From contig JAWAFC010000002.1 of the NCBI GenBank assembly GCA_038890815.1, positions 1 through 64,000 on the forward strand: a DNA stretch of 64,000 nt, read 5' to 3'. The stretch is from JAWAFC01 sp038890815 (lineage in GTDB: Archaea > Micrarchaeota > Micrarchaeia > Burarchaeales > JACRGF01). Both the position numbers and the translations under genes were made by a program. The notes under the pieces are model-generated. The model searched no databases. It saw nothing but the letters and a program-made list of their open reading frames with translations, and was not told where the DNA came from. Shown piece after piece: positions 50,912-57,428 of this stretch (the first letter of the stretch is position 1; every line of letters begins with the position of its first letter).

Positions 50912-51586
50912 TCAGCGCCTGAGCACCCGCACGCCCCCTTCAGAGCCGATGATCGCCAGCGATGTCTTGCCCGCAAAAATTCCGTTCTCGAGCACGCCGG
51001 GAATGGCATTTATCTCTCTCTCAAGTTTGGCTGGATTGCGTATGATGCCAAAGCGCGCATCGAGCAGGAAATTGCCGTTGTCGGTGACAAAGCGCTCGCC
51101 TCGCTCGTTCAGCCTGTAATCCACCGATGCGCCCATGCGCCTGAGCGCGCGCGCGACCGCGCCGGCCGCAAAACGGATGACCTCCACGGCCACAACGCCA
51201 TCCAGCCTTTTCACGAGCTTACGCTCATCGGCGATGACCACAAAACGCTTTGCCAGATAATCCACCACCTTCTCCCTCGTCACGGCACCACCGCCAAGTC
51301 CCTTAAGCAGGTTGAGGTGTGGGTCAATCTGGTCGGCACCGTCCACGGCCAGATCTATCTGCTCGACCTCCTCGAGCGTCACCACGCGTAGGCCGAGCCG
51401 GCGGGCGAGCTCCTCCGAGCGCAGCGAGGTCGCCACGCAACGCAGCCCCAGCTTCTCCTCCCTCTCCCTGGCGGCCACGGCCTCAATGAATCGCGCCGCT
51501 GTGCTTCCCGTGCCCAGGCCGAGCGCCATGCCTTCCCTGACCAGCTTGACGGCCTCGCGTGCCGCCATCGCCTTTGCCTCCTCCAT
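50912..51586 (-). CDS. rpiA: Ribose-5-phosphate isomerase A
   Basis: Interconverts ribose 5-phosphate and ribulose 5-phosphate. The 224-residue protein has GLGTGSTAARFIEAV, DGADQIDPHLNLLKGLGGG with the catalytic acidic residues, the Lys-Glu of TREKVVDYLA, and NGNFLLDARFG. It begins right after the stop of the dolichol-kinase-like gene, forming an operon with it and the PAP2 gene. Ribose 5-phosphate is also a substrate for PdxS. Confidence 0.95.
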   Translation of the reverse strand: MEEAKAMAAREAVKLVREGMALGLGTGSTAARFIEAVAAREREEKLGLRCVATSLRSEELARRLGLRVVTLEEVEQIDLAVDGADQIDPHLNLLKGLGGGAVTREKVVDYLAKRFVVIADERKLVKRLDGVVAVEVIRFAAGAVARALRRMGASVDYRLNERGERFVTDNGNFLLDARFGIIRNPAKLEREINAIPGVLENGIFAGKTSLAIIGSEGGVRVLRR

Positions 51587-52162
51587 CTATCCACCCCACA
51601 ACCTGAAGAAAACCACGCAGGAGAGTGGCACGGTGATGTTGTCATCAAGATGCAAGTTAAAACTTTCCACGAGCGCGGCGAATGCTGCCAGCGCGAGCGG
51701 ACCTTCCTCAGCGGGCAGGAAGAGCTGGATGAGCGAGGCCACGATGAAAAATGTCACCAGCCCCTCCCAGCTTTTGGTCGGGTTGTGCGGGAGAGGATGC
51801 CCTCCCTTGCCAAATATCGAGGCGAGGCCATCAGCAAAGGCGAGTATGAAAACGCCTGCGGCGATCTGCTGTGTGCTGTCCAGAAAAGAGAATAGTAGGA
51901 GGAGGCCCATGCCATACCAGAAGGCGCCATAGCCGGGTGGATGGCCCGGCCTCTCCACGAGGCGGAGGAGGGAGTCAAGCACCGGCGTGCGCTCTCCTTT
52001 CATGCTCCTATCCACAAGCCACACGCCGGCCATGAAGCCGAGCGACAGCAGCAGGAGGATGGGCGCCCTGCCCTCCTGGCCGCTGGCGGCAAGTAGCGCG
52101 AGCACGACCGCCCCCACGCCGATGTGCAGGAGCTTCCGCCTGAGCTCGAACGTTATCATCAT
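51587..52162 (-). CDS. Dolichol kinase/SEC59-type CTP-dependent polyprenol kinase
   Basis: A 191-residue membrane protein with about six helices. The CTP-transferase motif reads ADGLASIFGKGGHPL followed by NPTKSWEG, as in dolichol, phytol and farnesol kinases. The N-terminus FELRRKLLHIGVG is also typical. In archaea it could make polyprenyl phosphate for glycan carriers or recycle geranylgeraniol. It overlaps the PAP2 gene by 4 bp (ATGA); a kinase and a phosphatase on related lipid substrates would be a sensible pair. Confidence 0.85.
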   Translation of the reverse strand: MMITFELRRKLLHIGVGAVVLALLAASGQEGRAPILLLLSLGFMAGVWLVDRSMKGERTPVLDSLLRLVERPGHPPGYGAFWYGMGLLLLFSFLDSTQQIAAGVFILAFADGLASIFGKGGHPLPHNPTKSWEGLVTFFIVASLIQLFLPAEEGPLALAAFAALVESFNLHLDDNITVPLSCVVFFRLWGG

Positions 52163-52659
52163 CTCACCCATGCCTCGGTGATGCGCTCGGCAACCGCATA
52201 GCCAAGCACACCGACCACCATGCCGGCCACCACATCGCTGAGGAAATGCACGCCCAGATAGAGCCGCGAGAAAGCAGTGAAGAGCGCGAGCAGGTAGTAG
52301 GGCAGGAATGCGCCCGTGCCTATGGTGGCAGCAAGAAAGAAGAAAACGAGCACGGCATGGCCGCTCGGAAAGGAATAGTCTGGCGGGCGCGGACAGGAGA
52401 CTTTCGGTACCACCGCATCGGGCAGGCTGGCATCGCACGGCCGCAGCTCGGCATAGGCGTTCTTCAGCGCGAGCGTGGCAAACAGCAACAACACAAGCCC
52501 AACGAAGATGGTGAGCAGGCGTCGCTTCTGAGAGAAAAATGGAATTGTGGCGATGAAAAGCAGCAGGGTGAGTGGATACACATGCTCGTGCACGAGGAGA
52601 GAAGGATAGGTGAGCAGCGGGTGATCGAGCGAGGCAAACCACGATGTCACTGCATCCAT
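52159..52659 (-). CDS. PAP2-family membrane phosphatase
   Basis: A 166-residue integral membrane phosphatase with the three PAP2 motifs: KNAYAELRP (K-x6-RP), PSGHAV, and SRLYLGVHFLSDV (SR-x5-H-x3-D). Family members dephosphorylate polyprenyl diphosphates or phosphatidate. With the adjacent polyprenol kinase it may recycle lipid carriers for N-glycosylation. The ATG at 52659 is about 27 bp from a GTTTTTATG box, favouring it over an upstream ATG at 52692. Confidence 0.9.
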   Translation of the reverse strand: MDAVTSWFASLDHPLLTYPSLLVHEHVYPLTLLLFIATIPFFSQKRRLLTIFVGLVLLLFATLALKNAYAELRPCDASLPDAVVPKVSCPRPPDYSFPSGHAVLVFFFLAATIGTGAFLPYYLLALFTAFSRLYLGVHFLSDVVAGMVVGVLGYAVAERITEAWVR

Positions 52660-52720
52660 GCACAGGCTTTCCTGCCGAACGCATAAAAACATATTTTAAG
52701 GAGAATGGGGAGAGAAGCGC

Positions 52721-53671
52721 ATGCGATTGTTGGCGCTTTTTGTGCTGGCGTTGTCAGCGCTGTCCGTGCTCGCGGCCCAAGAGTTTGACGCTGTCGTTGT
52801 GGGCGTGAGCGGGGCGGCCACGCTCAGGGGCAGCGACGAGCTCAGCGTATACAATTGCAAGCTGCCCACGCAGGCGCCCCCCAGGATAGAGTTCGACATA
52901 GCCAGGCCTGCTCAGTGCGGCGAGGCATTTGTGGTGAATTATGAGAGGTATGACTTTGACCGCAGGCAGTTCGTGCCGGGAGGACAGCTGTGTATAGTGC
53001 CGCCCGCCGCCAACTGTAAGGCAACGGTGCCGATAAAGCTTGGCGGAAGCGGGCGGGGCGAGATTGAGCTCAAACTCCTCCGCCTCACCGCAACGTGCCA
53101 GGGCATCGAATATGCGAGGGAATTCACATTCAGAATAATCCACCAGCCCGATCCGGTCGAGCAGGGCGTGATGGCGAGCATGGCAGAGGCCAACGCCACA
53201 GCGGAGCGGGCGAGGGCTGTGCTGGCTGAGTGTGGCCAGTGCTGCGCCGGAGCTGGCGAGGGCGAGCTGGCAGCCGTGAGTTCCGCCCTCGCAAGGGCCG
53301 CGACCGCGCTCACGGCATGCGATATGGCGGATGCCACGAGCCAGGCGGGGTTGGCAGCACAGAGCGCGCAGGCCGCGCTGGCGCTCGCCGAAGCCAGGCT
53401 GGCCGATTGCCGTGCGAGTGGCGGCATCACCATCACGACACCGAACGTGACTGAGAATGTGACTGAGAATGTGAGCTGCGCCAACACCTGCCTTCCTGAT
53501 GAGGAGCAGCTCCCTGACTGCTCATGCATCAAGAAGCCAATCAGCATCGTAGCCGGGAACATCACGGGGAATGCCACAGTCGCAAATGCCACCACGCCCC
53601 CAGCTCGGCCGAGGCCCTGCGGGCTGTTCGCCCTCCTCCTGCTGGCTTGCTTGGCAGTGCTGAGAGGATAG
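52721..53671 (+). CDS. Secreted protein with Ala-rich helical domain and CGP-CTERM-like tail
   Basis: A 316-residue surface protein: signal peptide (about 1-19), beta-rich domain with several Cys (20-145), an Ala-rich helical hairpin with Cys (about 150-235), tandem sequons (NVTENVTENVS), a Cys-rich knot (CANTCLPDEEQLPDCSC), and a tail PRPCGLFALLLLACLAVLRG. That tail, Cys-Gly then a hydrophobic helix then Arg, is much like the CGP-CTERM sorting signal of Thermococcales. An ATATTTTAAGG box lies about 26 bp before the ATG. Function unknown. Confidence 0.75.
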   Translation: MRLLALFVLALSALSVLAAQEFDAVVVGVSGAATLRGSDELSVYNCKLPTQAPPRIEFDIARPAQCGEAFVVNYERYDFDRRQFVPGGQLCIVPPAANCKATVPIKLGGSGRGEIELKLLRLTATCQGIEYAREFTFRIIHQPDPVEQGVMASMAEANATAERARAVLAECGQCCAGAGEGELAAVSSALARAATALTACDMADATSQAGLAAQSAQAALALAEARLADCRASGGITITTPNVTENVTENVSCANTCLPDEEQLPDCSCIKKPISIVAGNITGNATVANATTPPARPRPCGLFALLLLACLAVLRG

Positions 53672-53672
53672 C

Positions 53673-53975
53673 ATGGGCATACTCGATCTGTTGCTGGGCA
53701 AAAAGGAAACTACGAGAGGGCTGTGGTGTCTGCGCTGCAAGTCCTACATCCCTGAGGGAAGCGAGGAGTGCCCGCGCTGTCATGCCAAAGTCAGCGAGAT
53801 GTTCAAAATAACCTGCCCGAACTGCAAGAAGGAGATCGCTTGGAATGCAAAGCTCTGTCCGCACTGTGGAAAGAGTTTCATCGAAACAGAGCAGACCTTC
53901 AGGTGCCCGGTATGCGGCTATGAGGCTGGATATAGGATGAACCAATGTCCTGTGTGCAACACGCCGTTAGTTTAG
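53673..53975 (+). CDS. Triple zinc-ribbon protein
   Basis: A 100-residue cytoplasmic protein with three successive zinc ribbons: WCLRC...CPRC, CPNC...CPHC and CPVC...CPVC. The N-terminal MGILDLLLGKKE could be a short membrane-binding or docking helix. It starts 1 bp after the stop of the surface-protein gene, so the two are likely coexpressed. The third ribbon ends at the C-terminus. No enzymatic domain is present; an adaptor role is inferred. Confidence 0.75.
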   Translation: MGILDLLLGKKETTRGLWCLRCKSYIPEGSEECPRCHAKVSEMFKITCPNCKKEIAWNAKLCPHCGKSFIETEQTFRCPVCGYEAGYRMNQCPVCNTPLV

Positions 53976-54649
53976 CTCCCTTTCCTCAGATAAGTTCTGA
54001 AGAAATACAGCGAGGCGATGACTGTCGCCACGGCTGCGATGGTTATGGCGGGCGCTGCCATCTGGCTGAAGGACTCAAGCGCGAAGGCCACGGATTTTGG
54101 GGGCGCGCCGGCCACGGCCGTCTTGGCGCTCACCGCAAACGCGCTCGCCCTCTCCGAATCATTCTGTGCAAGCGCCAGCACAGCAAGCCTTACATAGCCC
54201 TCTGCTTCCTCCGTGTCGAGCCCCTGCCTGCTCGCTCTCACTATGCTGTCATTGGCCTCAGCGATGAGCCGGAGCGCCAGCGCGTGCTGTGAGGGTGAGG
54301 GAAGAGGCTTGGCATTGCCCACCTCAATCCTCTGGGGCTGGCCCGACTGCCGAGCGAAGCCATCGGCGCTGCAATCGCACTTCCATGTGTGATTGCCAGC
54401 GGACAGAAACACCGAGCGTGTGAAGGAGGGTGAGCGCACGTCGTAGGAAGAGGAGTCCACAACGATGTCGCACTTCCCGCCCGGCACCGCCCCACCCGCA
54501 TAGCGGTAGCTGCATGTGAGCGAAACCCAGCCCGGCGAAGGCAACGAGGATGGCACGGCCTGCTGGAACAGCGTCGTGGGCACGTCAACCGGGGCATGCT
54601 CTGCGAAGGACAGCGCGATGCACGCCAGCGCGAGCAGAATTTTCAGCAC
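53972..54649 (-). CDS. Membrane-anchored surface protein with helical domain
   Basis: A 225-residue protein with a signal peptide (about 1-16, GTG start), a beta domain with paired Cys (SLTCSYRYAGG, KCDIVVDSSS, KCDCSADG; about 40-110), a helical domain (120-185) and a C-terminal membrane helix (195-217) followed by RTYLRKGS. The layout recalls the neighbouring surface proteins but ends in a plain membrane anchor. Its CTTAAAAAAT box lies beyond the start region of the divergent DUF429 gene. Confidence 0.7.
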   Translation of the reverse strand: MLKILLALACIALSFAEHAPVDVPTTLFQQAVPSSLPSPGWVSLTCSYRYAGGAVPGGKCDIVVDSSSYDVRSPSFTRSVFLSAGNHTWKCDCSADGFARQSGQPQRIEVGNAKPLPSPSQHALALRLIAEANDSIVRASRQGLDTEEAEGYVRLAVLALAQNDSERASAFAVSAKTAVAGAPPKSVAFALESFSQMAAPAITIAAVATVIASLYFFRTYLRKGS

Positions 54650-54683
54650 GCTCGTTTTTTATTTGTCCCGCTTAAAAAATTTC
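54650..54683. promoter_or_regulatory. Interlocked divergent promoters, surface protein / DUF429
   Basis: TTTTTATTTG (54654-54663) is about 25 bp before the GTG at 54684, and CTTAAAAAAT (54671-54680) is about 26 bp before the minus-strand GTG at 54649. The two start codons are only 34 bp apart. Confidence 0.5.
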
Positions 54684-55175
54684 GTGTTCGCGGGCATAGA
54701 CCTGGCGGCGAAAGAGAAAAATCCTTCCGCAGCCTGCCTGCTGGGCAGGAGGGTGCAATGCGCCACGCTCCACTCCGACAGGGAGATAATTGCATGGGCG
54801 GCGGCCGCAAGGCCCGCGCTCATCGCGCTTGATGCGCCGCTCTCTCTTCCAAGCAAAGGGAGCCTGCGGGAAGTTGAGAGGGAGTTGATCGCGCGCGGCC
54901 TGCGCGTTTTTCCAATTCGGGGGGCCATGCGCGCGCTGGCGAGAAGGGGGATGAGGCTGAGAAGAAAGCTCGCTGCCCTCGGCATACGGGTCATCGAGGT
55001 GCACCCGCGCTCCTCCCTGCTGGCACTCCGTCGACTCGGTCAAAACATCCGCTTTCCTGCGGCCTGCAGGAGCGAGCACGAGAGGGATGCCTGGCTGGCC
55101 GCACTCACGGCAAAGCTTTTTGCCAAAGGGAAGTGTGAGGTGATAGGCAGGGCATTCGCACTGCCCAGTGCCTAG
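54684..55175 (+). CDS. DUF429-family protein (RNase H-like fold)
   Basis: A 163-residue protein with GIDLAAKEKN at the N-terminus, ALIALDAPLSLPSKGSLREV, and EVHPRSSLLAL, the conserved acidic blocks of DUF429. The fold is predicted RNase H-like, suggesting nuclease or nucleotide binding; no role is established. The GTG at 54684 begins right before the first strand. Its TAG stop (55173-55175) lies inside the acceptor stem of the oppositely oriented tRNA-Met. Confidence 0.8.
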   Translation: MFAGIDLAAKEKNPSAACLLGRRVQCATLHSDREIIAWAAAARPALIALDAPLSLPSKGSLREVERELIARGLRVFPIRGAMRALARRGMRLRRKLAALGIRVIEVHPRSSLLALRRLGQNIRFPAACRSEHERDAWLAALTAKLFAKGKCEVIGRAFALPSA

Positions 55176-55285
55176 GGCGAGATTTGAACTCGCGACTTCC
55201 AGATTTCCCGTCATCGCCCGGGGCTCGGCACTCACATCGCGTGCGATATGAGTCTGGCGCTCTAACCAGGCTGAGCTACCTAGGC
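55169..55285 (-). tRNA. Elongator tRNA-Met (CAT) with 42-nt intron
   Basis: On the minus strand GCCTAGG (from 55285) pairs with CCTAGGC, followed by A73. The D arm is GCTC...GAGC, the anticodon stem CCAGA/TCTGG, the anticodon CAT (55248-55250), and the T arm GCGAG-TTCAAAT-CTCGC. An intron sits between positions 37 and 38. G1-C72 and no GGG/CCC anticodon stem make it an elongator and not the initiator; a tRNA-Ile2 with modified CAT is less likely given A73 and the Met-like acceptor. Confidence 0.9.
55205..55246 (-). other. Canonical-position tRNA intron (37/38)
   Basis: The 42-nt insert separates A37 of the anticodon loop from A38. Removing it restores a seven-base loop CTCATAA and a perfect CCAGA/TCTGG stem. 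The exact boundaries may shift by one or two bases because of the AAA run at the 3' junction. Confidence 0.75.
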
Positions 55286-55317
55286 AAAAAACAAGTTGGA
55301 ATTAACAATAAATAAAC

Positions 55318-55719
55318 TCATCGCTCAAGGGCGAAGGATATCTGCTCGTATTCTCCGCCCGCGCGGGCGAGCAGGCGGGTGGTTGTGATTTTTCGCGTGG
55401 AGTGCGCCCCACACCCGAACTCGCGCGACCACATCCGCATGCTGACGCGGAGGCAGGCGCCCAGCCTATTCGCGATGCCGCTGAGCTTTGCCTCGGCCTC
55501 CGCCCATCTGCCGGCTGCAAGCTCATCGAAAACCCCTAACCCATGCGCCACTTCAATGGCATCATCGAGAAGCTGGCTGTCGTAGAGAAAGGCATGTCTC
55601 TGCGCGAGCGCGCCCTGGGTGAGCGAGAGAAATGGCATGAGGAGCACGATGGCCAGCAGGATGCTGAGCAGGGCCTCAAGCATGAGCGCAAAACCCCTAT
55701 CCGCAAACGATGAGCGCAT
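55318..55719 (-). CDS. Pilin-like protein D
   Basis: A 133-residue protein with a short charged leader (RSSFADRG) then FALMLEALLSILLAIVLLMPFL, an N-terminal hydrophobic helix preceded by Arg-Gly and containing Glu six residues on, like type IV pilin precursors cut after Gly. The rest is helical with two Cys. The ATG at 55719 has GGTGA 5 bp upstream. Fourth and last gene of a pilin-like operon; its start lies within the end of the previous gene. Confidence 0.65.
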   Translation of the reverse strand: MRSSFADRGFALMLEALLSILLAIVLLMPFLSLTQGALAQRHAFLYDSQLLDDAIEVAHGLGVFDELAAGRWAEAEAKLSGIANRLGACLRVSMRMWSREFGCGAHSTRKITTTRLLARAGGEYEQISFALER

Positions 55720-56098
55720 CGAGCTCACCTGCGACGAGCACTATGCGGCGAATGCACCGGCCGCTTGCCCCACGCTGGCTCTCGAGGCTTGCGGTGACAT
55801 TCAGGCGCGCCAGCTTTGCGCCGAATGCCGCCAGCTTGGCCTTATCGATCCTGTTGGGATGCACGACCGGCGGCAGCATCTCGCTCTCAGCTGCCTCTGC
55901 CTTGACGAGGCGGTCGGCCACGGACAGCAGCAATGCCTCTCTCTCCCAATCCTGCACCGAGGCCGCCGAGCGCTCATAGAATAGGAAGAGAACGGCAGAT
56001 ACGATGTGGAGCAGCAACAGCACGGCTAGGCTGGCGAGCAGCGCGTCGCTGGCGAGCAGCGCGCCCTTAGACTTTCTGAAGGAAATATAAGCTCGCAT
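55697..56098 (-). CDS. Pilin-like protein C
   Basis: A 133-residue protein beginning MRAYISFRKSKG, then ALLASDALLASLAVLLLLHIV, a leader ending in Lys-Gly followed by a hydrophobic helix with an acidic residue near position six, as in archaeal pilins. The C-terminal half alternates strands with two Cys. It overlaps the previous gene by 32 bp and the next by 23 bp, showing tight coupling. Confidence 0.65.
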   Translation of the reverse strand: MRAYISFRKSKGALLASDALLASLAVLLLLHIVSAVLFLFYERSAASVQDWEREALLLSVADRLVKAEAAESEMLPPVVHPNRIDKAKLAAFGAKLARLNVTASLESQRGASGRCIRRIVLVAGELDALIVCG

Positions 56099-56390
56099 TC
56101 AGCGCACCCAGCACTTTCGTTGAGGCGGCCTTCCCCCTGACATAGCAGCTGACCTGGTCCACGGGTGTCGTGCAATTTCCGAGATCGAATGAATGCGAGA
56201 ACTGGCGAGCATTTGTCGCCAGCGCATCCTGAATGGCAGCGCTGCGAATGGAGATTGCCTTCGCCTCGAGCGCGGCGTGCTTTTCCGAAAGGCTCCGCGC
56301 GCTCGCGCTCAGGCTGCTGATCAACAGGAAGAGGAAGGCCAGATAGGCGGCCAGCACGACCATCGCCTCGACCGAAGACTGCCCTCTCAA
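56067..56390 (-). CDS. Class III archaeal pilin (QxSxE signal)
   Basis: A 107-residue protein starting MRGQSSVEAMVVLAAYLAFL. Gly-Gln-Ser-Ser-Val-Glu is the class III signal cut by EppA-type prepilin peptidase before Gln, with the hydrophobic helix kept as the assembly scaffold. Two Cys near 73 and 82 may form a disulfide in the head. This is the clearest pilin of the cluster. It overlaps the upstream gene by 4 bp (ATGA). Confidence 0.82.
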   Translation of the reverse strand: MRGQSSVEAMVVLAAYLAFLFLLISSLSASARSLSEKHAALEAKAISIRSAAIQDALATNARQFSHSFDLGNCTTPVDQVSCYVRGKAASTKVLGALNASLYFLQKV

Positions 56391-56848
56391 TAACTCACCA
56401 CTACCCCCGCGGGGATGAAGGAGGTGAAATTTGCCTCTGGCGAGCGCAACACGATGATGATGTCGCTCATGAGCGTGAGGCGGCGCGCATGCGGCTCAGC
56501 CACGATGAGGCGTGCGCACGCCTCGAGCGGCACGCCCTCGGCACCGCACCACAGGCTCGCATTGAAGCCATGAAAATCGCCCTGAGTGAGCGTGTGCTCT
56601 AGCGAGCGGAGGCGCCAGGCGAGCGCAGCCGAGATGTCGTGGGAAGCCGACAACGCTCGTGCATCCTGCCGAATGCCATCGAGCAGCGCATGCTTGGCGT
56701 CCATCTCGGCGGCATGGGCGCGCTCGATGAGCAGTAGCTCCCACTCGGCAGAGCGCGCCATGCGCACGTTATTGAGATAGCTGTGGGAGGCGGCGAGCAG
56801 CGCGCTCAGCGCGATGGCGACAAGGAGAAAACTGAAAAAACCTCTCAC
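56387..56848 (-). CDS. Pilin-like protein A, first gene of pilin cluster
   Basis: A 153-residue protein with MRGFFSFLLVAIALSALLAA at the N-terminus, then a long helix (LLLIERAHAAEMDAKHALLDG) and a beta-rich C-terminal part with two Cys. The Arg-Gly-Phe-Phe opening is compatible with a very short pilin leader, though no Glu follows within the helix, so it could simply be membrane anchored. It leads the four-gene unit. Confidence 0.6.
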   Translation of the reverse strand: MRGFFSFLLVAIALSALLAASHSYLNNVRMARSAEWELLLIERAHAAEMDAKHALLDGIRQDARALSASHDISAALAWRLRSLEHTLTQGDFHGFNASLWCGAEGVPLEACARLIVAEPHARRLTLMSDIIIVLRSPEANFTSFIPAGVVVSY

Positions 56849-56901
56849 GCAAAGCTAGGCGGGAAAGGATATAAAATGCTTGTGAGCCAAATTTACGAGG
56901 C

Positions 56902-56976
56902 AGCGGGGTAGGGTAGCCTGGAGTGCCCGCTGGGCTCATAACCCAGAGATCGGTGGTTCAAATCCACTCCCCGCTA
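56902..56976 (+). tRNA. Initiator tRNA-Met (CAT)
   Basis: AGCGGGG at 56902 pairs with CCCCGCT, and A73 is at 56976. The A1-T72 pair and the GGG/CCC in the anticodon stem (TGGG-CTCATAA-CCCA) are the initiator hallmarks; the anticodon CAT is at 56937-56939. No intron. A TATA box GGATATAAAAT (56868-56878) lies about 29 bp upstream. The 3' end overlaps by 3 bp the stop of the convergent HEAT-repeat gene. Confidence 0.95.
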
Positions 56977-57417
56977 TCGTCTTTCTCTCTCCTCGAGCAG
57001 CGCGATGAGGCGGGCAAGTTGCTCGCTGTTCTTAGCGAGCAGCGCGGCGATGAGCCCTTCCTTGTCCTCTATCTTTCTGAGCGCGCGCCCGGCGCAAATC
57101 CTCACCCACTCTCGCTCATCCTCGAGCGCCAGAATGAGCGCGGCCACGCCTGCGGGCGCACGCAGCTCGCCGAGCAGATAACAGGCGGCCAGGCGCTCGC
57201 GCGGTCCGCCCGAGCGGATGAGCTCCTTGGCCACTTCCACCGAGGCTGGCGCGAGGCGGGCGAGCTTTCTCAGCGCGCGCTCCACTTCCGGCCTTTTTTC
57301 CCACCCTTCGCGCGGGGGGTCTTCTATGAAGGCGAGCAGCGAGCCGAAAATCACACGCGCCTTCTTGAACTTGCTCTCATCGAGCGCACGTTCGCCCTTG
57401 GCGGCAGCCAGCCGCAA
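56974..57417 (-). CDS. HEAT-repeat-like helical protein
   Basis: A 147-residue all-helical protein. The C-terminal half shows HEAT/PBS-lyase-like units (RERLAACYLLGELRAPAGVA, EREWVRICAGRALRKIED), and the N-terminal half resembles TPR-like helices. It starts at TTG, 11 bp after the stop of the 1255-residue Roadblock protein, preceded by GAGGA. It may be an interaction partner of that protein. Confidence 0.7.
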   Translation of the reverse strand: MRLAAAKGERALDESKFKKARVIFGSLLAFIEDPPREGWEKRPEVERALRKLARLAPASVEVAKELIRSGGPRERLAACYLLGELRAPAGVAALILALEDEREWVRICAGRALRKIEDKEGLIAALLAKNSEQLARLIALLEERERR

Positions 57418-57428
57418 TTCCTCGGTTG

